Assembly (NCBI RefSeq): GCF_019059575.1
Contig: NW_024881850.1
Location: 434,001 to 498,000 of the forward strand
Source of the DNA: Amphibalanus amphitrite
Lineage: Eukaryota > Arthropoda > Thecostraca > Balanomorpha > Balanidae
Direction of reading: 5' to 3'
Length of the DNA: 64,000 nt
Positions 55,053 to 64,000 of this stretch are shown here, in pieces. The notes beneath the pieces were generated by a model. That model had not been told where the DNA came from and made no database searches. It saw only the letters and a list, made by a program, of their open reading frames with translations. Made by a program: the position numbers and the translations under genes. Each line of letters starts with the position of its first letter. Position 1 is the first letter of the stretch.

Positions 55053-57590
55053 GTTTCTGTGCCGCGGCGCCTTCTGCGATCGTTCATCGCCTTCGAGATG
55101 TTGAAGTGGCTGACGCAGTATGCCAATGGCAAGGTCGGCTACAAGGCACGGAAGCAGAAGTATGATGTGCATGGCAGACCAGACCCGTCTCCAGAAAAGG
55201 CGCTTTGGATCGGTGGCGTCGACACGGATCATCTGGAAGAAAAGGCTCATAACGGTCCACGAAAACATGTTGTCAAAATTGACGCCAGAATAGATGAAGT
55301 GTCATCACGACCACGTCACGTCAATTCACGGCGCCATCCACCAGATAAGCCATCTGTCGTCACCCAGCCCCGTAGCGTCTCGGACGATCGGTATTTCCAC
55401 GATCAGGCCAGCCCACCGCGCCGTCCCGAGCACAGCGATCGGCAGCGACCACGGCACGCTGCGACATCCCCTCTTAGAGACTACGCCACTGTGCCCGGTC
55501 ATGACCGTCGCTGTCGCGGCGGCAAAACCACCCACCGAGGTACTGTGTCTGGTGTTCGGAACACACCCGGCGCCGCAGAGGCGTCCTCCGTCACCCCAGC
55601 TGCAGCCGTCATTCCTGATCACTCCAGCCTCTGGCCTGGGCAGCGCCGGCATCTGGTCGTCGAATACACCTCTGATGACTCTCCAGACCGTCAGAGTGCC
55701 GACCCGCGGCCACGGCGGCTCTCGCCTTCGGCAGAGTCCAGGGTTATGGCGTTTGCGGGCGGGATCGCCGACGATGAGTTCTTCATCATCTGTCCACCGA
55801 GTGTGAGGACGACTGAGCGACGGAAACGCGAAGAGGAGCGGAGTAGAGATGGCGTTCATGACAGAGACGAGAAACCAGACAGGGAAGATGTGGCGGAAGG
55901 GGAGGCAATACCAGACAAGGATAGTTCACCCGATCGAAACCGAGCCTGGAGCAGCACTCTACTGGAGAGGCTCAGGAGGCGACACGGGGGCCGCCCTGGT
56001 CGAACGCGTGACCTGCCAGAGCTGCCTGCGGCGGAGACAGCACCTGCAAGCTGCATAGAGACGCCGAGAGCCCCGACTGACACCACAGATATTCTTAGAT
56101 CGCGCCTGGAACAGCATCTCGCACGATCGAGAGCGAGCCCGCCTCCGGCGCCTCCCAGACATGACCGTGGAGATAACGCTTTCAAGAACAAAACCGACAG
56201 CTTTGACGATGACAACAGACCATCAACTCCGAACAATGACTGCGAACCAAAGAGTATCATCCTGGAGGACAGCGGAGTGACACGAATCAGTGTCACACCA
56301 GCCGGCCGAAGTCGCAGTGAGGAAGGCGGCGCGGCGGCCCCGGAGCGACCCGTTCGCTACCTGAGCGCTTCCCTCCCCCGGCCTCGACCGACGACAGCCT
56401 CCCGCCCGAGCACCGACCACCGCTGGGTTCTGACACTGCCGGTTCGGTCACGAGCCTCCCCGCCACCGGAGGAGTCACGCAGCGCCAGCGAGGGCCGGAA
56501 AAGTGAGAGTGCATGTCGTGACGAGCCGGCCGAGGGGTACAACGGGGACACGGCTGATTACGTGAACGACGCGGGTGGAGTGACTCACGCTAGTGATAAG
56601 ATTCATGTTCGCTTTGTGAACCGAGTGACCCGAGAAGCGATGAGATCCAGAAGCTGGAGCGTTGGACGCCCGGGACAACATGTGGCAAATGACCCCAGGT
56701 CAGCAAATGACACAGAGTTCAGGTCTGGTCGCGAGCCGGGCTCGAGGGTCAGGATGGGTCTGCCTGTCGGTGTCGGGCCACCATCGACCAAAATCGGAAG
56801 TCACGTGATCACAAACGGCTCGCTACCTCGAATGACAAGACAAAGCCGGACCGGCGAGACTGCTCGTGAGCCGGTGCGGACAATGGCTGCGGCCCGATCA
56901 GAAGCGCTACCGGCCGCCGCCGCCGCTCACGAGCCGGCCGGTGGGGGCGAGACAGCCCGCGCACCGCGGCAAGGCAGTGCGCCGCAGCGCAGCTCCAGCT
57001 TCCGCCTTACCGCTCCCGACGAACCGACTGCCAAACGGGTCACGGTGGTACCGCGCCGGTCCCTCAGCGAGCCCCGCGGCCCCCTCGGACCCGAGACCAG
57101 TGTCGATGACGACGAGGACGCTCCGTCGTCGGCGAGCTACGCGCACATCGCGACCCTGCCGCGCACTGGGCGCCGTCGCCCGCGGCAGACGGTCGCCGCC
57201 ACCCAGACCTCGCCCCGAGGCTCACCGGAGCCGCGAGACTCAAAACACGCTCTCGGCGAGACTCAGTCCCGTGGGGCAAAGGACTCTCGTGATGTAAAAG
57301 AGTCACATGAGTCTCAGGAGTCACGCTGCTCGCGTGAGCCCCGCTCATTGAGCGAGCGACGTCCTGCCGGTGACTTGGTGGAGTCGATTGACTCGTGTGG
57401 GATGTCGGGAGGGTTGACTCGACCACGGTCATCCTCCGCGGACTCCGCACAGCTCGGGAGGATCTGCCAGCAGGCGCTCTCCAGTCTACAGCACGTAACT
57501 CTGTGGTCAGACGGCCTCACCGCCGCCACACCAGCCTCACTCACAAACCAGGTCAGTCCTCTCTCACTGAGAGAATACGGTACTGATTAA
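55053..57590 (+). CDS. Long exon for an Arg/Ser/Pro-rich, probably disordered protein of unknown family
   Basis: A single frame stays open from the TAG at 55,050 to TAA at 57,588. The first ATG is at 55,098 (MLKWLTQYANGKVGYKARKQ), giving 830 codons to the CAG/GTCAGT donor at 57,551 or about 12 more if the donor is not used. The short N-terminal segment looks structured. The rest is polar and low in hydrophobics, with many RS, SP and DR pairs, an acidic patch (DDEFFIICPP) and the candidate phospho-motifs RSSSFRL (56,988) and RSLSEP (57,057), the latter a textbook 14-3-3 mode-1 pattern. The absence of stops over 2.5 kb and the ATG after a CpG-rich stretch argue for a real gene. I do not recognise the family. 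A scaffold or cytoskeletal regulator would fit the composition, but that is a guess. Confidence 0.72.
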   Translation, partial: VSVPRRLLRSFIAFEMLKWLTQYANGKVGYKARKQKYDVHGRPDPSPEKALWIGGVDTDHLEEKAHNGPRKHVVKIDARIDEVSSRPRHVNSRRHPPDKPSVVTQPRSVSDDRYFHDQASPPRRPEHSDRQRPRHAATSPLRDYATVPGHDRRCRGGKTTHRGTVSGVRNTPGAAEASSVTPAAAVIPDHSSLWPGQRRHLVVEYTSDDSPDRQSADPRPRRLSPSAESRVMAFAGGIADDEFFIICPPSVRTTERRKREEERSRDGVHDRDEKPDREDVAEGEAIPDKDSSPDRNRAWSSTLLERLRRRHGGRPGRTRDLPELPAAETAPASCIETPRAPTDTTDILRSRLEQHLARSRASPPPAPPRHDRGDNAFKNKTDSFDDDNRPSTPNNDCEPKSIILEDSGVTRISVTPAGRSRSEEGGAAAPERPVRYLSASLPRPRPTTASRPSTDHRWVLTLPVRSRASPPPEESRSASEGRKSESACRDEPAEGYNGDTADYVNDAGGVTHASDKIHVRFVNRVTREAMRSRSWSVGRPGQHVANDPRSANDTEFRSGREPGSRVRMGLPVGVGPPSTKIGSHVITNGSLPRMTRQSRTGETAREPVRTMAAARSEALPAAAAAHEPAGGGETARAPRQGSAPQRSSSFRLTAPDEPTAKRVTVVPRRSLSEPRGPLGPETSVDDDEDAPSSASYAHIATLPRTGRRRPRQTVAATQTSPRGSPEPRDSKHALGETQSRGAKDSRDVKESHESQESRCSREPRSLSERRPAGDLVESIDSCGMSGGLTRPRSSSADSAQLGRICQQALSSLQHVTLWSDGLTAATPASLTNQVSPLSLREYGTD

Positions 57591-60500
57591 TGTCTGCGCA
57601 TGAACCTAACTAATGCATGTATCGTACAATACGCGTTAATCTATGCCTGACATATAAACCAAGTGTGATGAGGCCACGGTGGTAATCTGTATGATGAGTC
57701 GGCGATTCTAGTCTTCACGACTGGCTTCTATCACACACAAACTCCACCCAAAGCTACGCCCATTTGTTCACCATAGAACTCTCCGCTTCTGCGGCCAGAC
57801 GACTCTCGCTATTGTTTTGTTTTCAGTCCGCGCCGAGAGTCGTGTGTGTAGTTTTCAGTGACCGTATTATAGCGACCCAGAAGTCGGCTCTTGAATGCCG
57901 TATGCTCTCCGTGATCTGTCACTATTTCCAGCCCGGCCTGACGTCGCCTCAGTTCGCAATTTCACCCCCTGTTTCACTCCCTATCCCCGCGGGCGCTGGC
58001 AGCATCGCATCGCTAATCCACCGGCAAATTTCGCGGCCTCGGAAACCATGCTTCCGCGGCGCACGGGTCACCACCCTTCCGATGATGGTTTTGTGCGGTG
58101 AACTGGAATGACCACAAGCAGCCGTGACATTCGCCTCTTGGTGGAACAAAAGTCATCACCCTTATCAGTGAGCTCAGTTTATGGTCCTTGCTATATCCAC
58201 GATGCGAGGTGGAATCCACATTCATCGCTCTGGTGGATGCTCAGTGGCTTGAGTCTGATGATGGATAGTTCTTAGCCCCGCTTGTTGACCTCACTCCGAG
58301 CCAAGTTTGAGTCCAACACATCTGTGACAGCCACAGCCCACGCCCTAATAGCTGCCCAGACCTACGATCGCACGCTATTAATCGTCGCATCCGGTCGGCG
58401 GCTGCTGCCGGTCCGCCACCTTCCGATGCACCTCAACGCCCCGAGCTCACACCTAACTCTGACACAGCTGCTCGGCTAACTCCAAACTCACCCCGGTGCA
58501 GAACCAGCCGGCACGTCGTGTTTCACACAGTAATTAGCTGGCTCATCACTGACCGCACGCCGGTGAGAGGGGAAGGGGAGAGCGGGGAGAGTGGCCATCA
58601 CGCCCGGCGCAGACCCACGCCGCTCGTGCCACATGGGCGGTGTATAATGACGGTGTGTAGCGCGGTCATTTGGTCATCACTTGGGACAGCAATGAGCCGT
58701 CAGCTCCGGCCTGACACTAAACACAGAGGTGATCCTCGGGAGAGCTGAAAGCAGAGGCATGGCGAGAAGCGAAAGGTGACAGCAAGAAAGGCTTAGAGAA
58801 AGGCCTAAAAATGAGACCGACGATTATGGGGGTTGGGAAGCCTAAACATGCTTTGGTAAATGCTGAGAATAAAGGCATATACATATAACTTACAGGAGCT
58901 ACTTGAACTGCATTTGAGCTTGCGAGCACTTCATATTATATGGTCGCATAACTAGCCTGTATGAGTAAATGCCTAAAAGACCTCTGTGAATGTTTTAATA
59001 AACCGTGGCACACATCAACCATGCAAAGTCCAGAGGCCGTGCGGTCATCTCACATATTCACTATTCAGTCTCTTCGCAGCATAGAGCCTTGGCGGGCTCG
59101 GATTTCGGAAGCCCTTCCTCTAAATCACTTGTGACATCGAGTTAAAGCACGCCTATAGGCGGGCACTCTGAGGTGAATTCAGGCCTTCCTTTTCTGTCCG
59201 GTCGGGGGACACAGCTGACCAAATAGGGAGCAAACCACACTGGGTCCAGGGTTCAGTCCCTGACGCAACAGACCTGGGATCTGCGGGTTCTTATCGAGGC
59301 TAAATGGCGGCGATGCGTTTTGAATACAATCTGAGAAGAGTCCATGGGCTGTCGAACGCACGGCGGGAGAGGGCGTAAAGTGACACGAGAATGATGTATG
59401 CCGCACATAAAACGGAACGTTATATGCGTGCTTTTAAGGCCGGTTGACATCTGTTGCCAATCGATATGGTTCTGAAACTGCTTCATTAGGCCAAGGACAC
59501 TGTGAATAAGGAGCGTCAAACGCGACAAGACGAATCTAAATACGTGAAATTCGTAGGAAGAAGCTGCCTCTACTACACTTGTGGTTTTGTAGCGTGGTAA
59601 GGCAGCCCATAATTGATATGTGAGCCTCGGTCTATGTCAATTTTAATGTGTTATCATCAAATAAATCTTATTCATGACATTCGGGGAAGACGATTCAGTT
59701 CCATGCGTGCTTAAAAAGCTCAGACAACTGAATAGGTGCAGCATGAGGCCACCACTTTTAGTTTTGTGTCCTCAAATTCAATTGAAGCAATATCAATGAT
59801 AACAATGAAACAATGACTTGATATAAGTAATTACGGCCAAATAGAGTAGCCGGGACAGTAACCACCACATGCGCTGCAAATAGACACACCTATAGATTGC
59901 TGCACGATTATTAGAGGAAAACGCCACTCCTTGGAACTGAGTATTAGAATCTGTTCAGCGAAATAATGCATCCTTCTTCCTAATTCCGTACACGTATTTT
60001 TACTGCACGCTTCATCGACATCCCTTGTTTGGGCTGGTTCAATACTACTGTCACACTGGTGCATATTACTTTCACTACCCCACAAATCACCAAACTGTGC
60101 AGCCCGGTTCCCGTACACCACTGCACTGACCGTCATTACCAATAACTTTCCCAGCCGGGACGCTAGCTATCCCTGGGAACCTCACGGACCGACGGCTGAG
60201 CAGCGGGTGGACGGATGGATGACCAGTGACCACGTGTGGGCCACGTGCGGGTCAGCTCCCTTCCCTCCCCTCCTCTTCCCTCCCCCTCCCTCTTCAGTCG
60301 GCCGGATGGGGCGGTGTCGAAGGTGACGGAGCTCAGAGATGTCGGCGGTAAGATCAGACGGGTCGTGATCGATGGATATCATCTCAGACAGCGGAACAGA
60401 CCGCGAGCACCCCTTCAGCTCACCACTGATCGCACCCCTGTGTTCCGGCGTGCTGATCTTGTGCGGATTTGAACTGATGCGGTCGGCATTCTTATTTCCG

Positions 60501-61415
60501 TACCGGTGACCGGCCGCCCACGTGCAGTGGTCCGAAGGAGAAGGTGACGCTGAGCGACTCGTCAATTGATTTGTAATGAACCAAGGTTTGGAGTAGGAGT
60601 TTGGCTGTACCGAAATGTACCACTACCTTGACTCTTTGTGACCTTGAGTTATGTTTGATCGCGTGACCTGCGTGATTTTAAAGTGATCATATCTAACGAT
60701 CCAGCCTTCTGTCACGAGGTATCGTACTTAGGTTCGTCCTCGTATTGAAGACGGTTTACATTAGCTCCTCATATAAGTGCCATTAAAAATACCCGCCTTG
60801 ATTTATTGCACGCTGAAGACAGACACCGCTATACGAGCAGGCTCACCTCCAGTCAATGCACCTTCAGAGGAGCCATCAAAAGCCGCATGCCGATTTAACC
60901 GTCTACTATAAATACCGTTGGATCCGTAATCATAACACAATCATAATTAACTCGGGTCAGCGCGGCAGTGGGGCGAACGGTACAGAAACGTTACCGTGCC
61001 ACAGGAGCTGGCCAAGCATGGTCCAGTGGGAAACACGCGAACGGAGACGGTCGATGACAGCTGTCCCCGCCGCCAGAGACACGAGGAGACGAACCAGAGA
61101 CGCGAGGAGACGAGCGTGGGAGCCAGGAGACGGGTATTGTGTCAGGAGACAGTTGTGTTCTTACACGGAGACAGAACAGAGATGAATGATGCTAGGAAGT
61201 AGGAAACAAATGATAAAACGGGGCCTGGTGAACAGGGCGAGAACCTTTGACTTATTCTCGGGAAATACTGAGAAATGAAGACGGTGCATGACCTCTTTGA
61301 AGTCAGCTATCCGATATGCAAGTATAACGGCGACTTTCAGTACGGCTTGTCAATGACTGCCCGAGTCCACTTATTGAAGCTGAGCAACGAACGGAAATGC
61401 CCAATAGTACGAGTA
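57591..61415. other. Probable intron or intergenic tract
   Basis: If the donor at 57,552 is used this is intron. A polypyrimidine run ending TCAGTCGG at 60,262-60,302 could be an acceptor, but no convincing downstream frame follows. GAGGAGACGA words repeat loosely at 61,040-61,160. No gene was recognised. Confidence 0.35.
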
Positions 61416-61417
61416 TA

Positions 61418-62391
61418 GGGTAAGGGCGGGTAAGAGTACGCGGGCGATAAGAGTACGCATCAGCTGTTTCGGTTGCTTAGCAACGCGGGTTCGTCGAGTT
61501 CATGAAGTGACATGAAGCCGCCAGTGCGTGCTTGTCACCAACGGAACGTGGGCGTTGAGCGGCGACGCCGTTGAGTTTAAGGCGATGAATATTATTTTTG
61601 AGCGTTATGATATTATTATGGTATAGTACAATAATTTTGATACTTGGCAGTTGAGATAAGGTACATTTCCGTGATTGTTGTGGGAAACTTGTGAGGTTTT
61701 CTGGGGAAATACTGTGCAGTGCAATATTCTGTTTGCGAAGTTTTGCACAACGTTTCGGGGCTGTTTTGTGCGCGAATTGCATGTACGGTAAGAGCACGCA
61801 CTGTTCAGAAGGGTAAGAGTACGCAGAATTATACATTAAATCGAATATACAGAAATATAAAGTTATTAATCTATCGCTCAATGACGTTTGTTTTGTAGGT
61901 ATATCATCAATGGAGCACTGTGAATTGCAGATGCGTACCCGAAATTCTTCCAAATACGAGCTATTCTCCCTTTTGATTGTGCATTTTTTTTAAAGAAACA
62001 CACGACATGATTATTTCCTGATTTATAGACTTGAAAGATTTATTTTATGTTTTTCTTTTTGGATACTCGAATTAACTTAAATGCCTTCTGAGTTTGAAGT
62101 TAAGCATTTGGACAGTACAAGCTGCATAGGTGTGTGTTCATATGCTTGCGTACTCCACCCGCCTGGCGTGCGTACTCTTACACACCCCATATGGTAAGAG
62201 TACGCAACTGCAGTGGTTCAGAAAATGTCAGTTTTAGACCACTTCCATTTACGCTGAAGGATCGTTGCCCCATGGGTTGATGGCTAATTCAATGAACTTT
62301 AATATTCCCTATTTGCGATTTCTTTCTTTCAAATATCAAACAAATGAGAGCAAGAAATCCACTAAGTGCGTACTCTTATACGACTTCACCC
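61418..62391. mobile_element. TA-flanked element with seven TAAGAGTACGC motifs
   Basis: 974 bp. The left end GGGTAAGGGCGGGTAAGAGT and the right end, reverse-complemented, GGGTGAAGTCGTATAAGAGT share the layout, with TA on both sides (61416-61417, 62392-62393). The motif occurs near 61,431, 61,449, 61,781 (one mismatch), 61,802 and 62,195 in plus orientation, and near 62,148 and 62,368 inverted. A minus-strand 158-codon frame (61,953-61,477) has no transposase motif. Confidence 0.75.
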
Positions 62392-62393
62392 TA

Positions 62394-64000
62394 CCAGCGT
62401 ATTGCATTTGCTGCTGTCGTGTTCACAGACGCACATTTTCAGGCAATTGTCAATTGTACAACTTCCACATCAATTCGATAAAGCCACTTATTTTCTTACA
62501 TTTCCCAATCAGTCACACTGTAAGCGCACCCGGCCTTCTCGTGCTGGCTCGTTGGACCGAGAAGTTCGGAGCGGCCGGACCGACGCCGCGAGCCAGCGTG
62601 GTTTCTCGCCCACCGTCGCCTCGTGTGCCGTAGAAACGGTGCTTCCTGCGGCGCCGATCGATGTCGTAAAAGGTGCCATGATCGACGATTACTCGGGGAT
62701 GTTTCATAATGTCGTGTGATATGTAAATGAGCCATAACCAGCAATCAAGGACAGTAAGGCGATGTGAGTGCGCACATGATGATCAGGGGTGGGCGGTAAC
62801 GTGAATACGATATGACAGGTTTTGGCCCTTTGGGGACATGCCAGGGTACAGCTCAAGGTGCACACTTTAAAGGAATGCTGCCTTTTGACGGATTCAAAAC
62901 ACAAACTTGCGCTTCCGTCCGGGAAAAGCAATAGGCGTTCGCATATTGTCCAGCGATGAATATTACGACATCATGTGCACACATTTTTAGGGTGAATGTA
63001 TGTATAGAAAGGCATCGGTATATGTAGCTTCATTAGAATAATTTTGAAGAAATGTTTGTGAACCGGATGCTCGTCAACGATCGTTGTTCTAAGTTTATTA
63101 CTACTTTTTTCAAGGCATTGGTGTCAGACGGATGTAGCGTGAGCCTGAACCAATTTGGGTTTTCTCTTATGAGGAGAAATTGAGTGCATGTTTGTTATCT
63201 AAAAGACCTGTCAAATTGTCTGATCCACTGATAAATAAGCTAATCAGACAGTAATTCAGGTCACAACCAATACATTTCTTTTTTTGCGATACGACCCAAT
63301 GCCGCCCTTAAGTCCTTCAAGATGAATAACAATTTACGAATGAAACAATAACCTGCAAATCTGTTTTATGTATCGTTATTTTGTGCTCAGCATGTATACC
63401 ACTCAAGCAACATTCACCATCGCGCTTGTTTCAAGGACATATACAACAATCAAGACCCTATAAACCATCATCCACCGCTTTGACGAAATTAAATTACGGT
63501 GGCCTGGGACGTGGATAACAGTCATTACCCGGGCCTCGATTCCCTTTCACTGAACGCCCAACCCAATTAGCTTCTTCTCGTCATGACTACACGTCAAAAC
63601 GCAATTGGTTCAACCTGTGCGGACCCGGGTACAGTCTTCATCACGTCTCTGTAGCCACAACAATAGCTGGCTGCTCACATATGCTGGTGCAGATTAGCAC
63701 CGTGTTTCGACCACGGTGAATCGTGACCCACTCGGACGTATACAGGTCACTCGTGGGGCGGTGGATTGGGTGTTAGGCTGAGCGGAGGATAGGCCGTGAC
63801 CTGAGCAGTGGAAAAGGTGGTAGACGGTGAGGAGAGTGGTCGATAAAGCCATGTGAAATGAGAAGGAGATGTCGGACTGGGAGGCTGCTACTGCTCGGCT
63901 GTCCAGTGTTCAGAGCGGCGCGGAGGGACGAAGTAGTATACGCAGGGTGGCGACAGGCTCGTTTGGGCGTCTTGCCTGTCCGCAGCCCTCCACGGGAGGT
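62394..64000. other. Non-coding tract to the window end
   Basis: A CpG-rich patch at 62,530-62,660 and GC-rich sequence from 63,930 to the end could be promoter or exon edges. No coding frame with recognisable features was found. Confidence 0.3.

Noticed and set aside
55326..57450. Antisense and alternate-frame ORFs over the long exon at 55-57.6 kb
   Set aside because: They are shadows of a GC-rich coding frame. None begins or ends at splice signals and none has recognisable motifs.

Overview
This is an intron-containing, transposon-dense metazoan nuclear sequence. No prokaryotic operon structure is visible. The one clearly recognisable host gene is split by short GT-AG introns, and the rest is mostly layered DNA transposons, satellite-like arrays and CpG-rich promoter-like patches. 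A marine arthropod such as a crustacean would fit, but that is a guess from the general look of the sequence and no marker gene proves it.

Layout. 1-2.9 kb: six exons of a succinate-semialdehyde dehydrogenase (ALDH5) gene on the minus strand, running off the left edge before its last exon(s). 3.2-4.4 kb: a 1.2-kb inverted-repeat element. 8.0-9.3 kb: two TTAA-flanked MITEs. 8.6-22.9 kb: a 14.3-kb block bounded by hAT-type termini and a perfect 8-bp target duplication. Inside it lie a 6.6-kb palindromic-satellite element, a 21-bp minisatellite and GGTCA-rich TTAA elements. 23.2-27.5 kb: a Mutator-like element with a 9-bp target duplication, split by at least three later insertions, one of which carries a palindromic CCGACGTCGG element with a foldback inside it. 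31.4-38.2 kb: a second TTAA/GGTCA element split by a second 5.6-kb copy of the satellite element. 39.0-39.6 kb: the 3' end of a non-LTR retrotransposon. 45.6-46.9 kb: a decayed mariner. 50.3-52.0 kb: a non-coding hAT element. 55.05-57.6 kb: one long open exon for an arginine/serine/proline-rich, probably disordered protein of unknown family. 61.4-62.4 kb: a TA-flanked element with seven copies of an 11-bp motif.

How the parts relate. Host coding content is limited to the ALDH5 exons at the left, the long exon at 55 kb and a few weak exon candidates. What the window mainly records is the order of insertion events, because many boundaries keep exact target-site duplications. The most interesting object is the satellite element at 10,094-16,715 and 32,228-37,859. 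It looks like satellite DNA (arrays of CCCATATGGG-type palindromes with unit lengths near 115, 47, 127 and 142 bp). Yet it has inverted CCCAGCC termini, carries internal Ty3/gypsy-derived fragments, and its second copy sits in a GGTCA element whose uninterrupted target site survives elsewhere in the window. It therefore appears to move as one unit with a 2-bp TT duplication.
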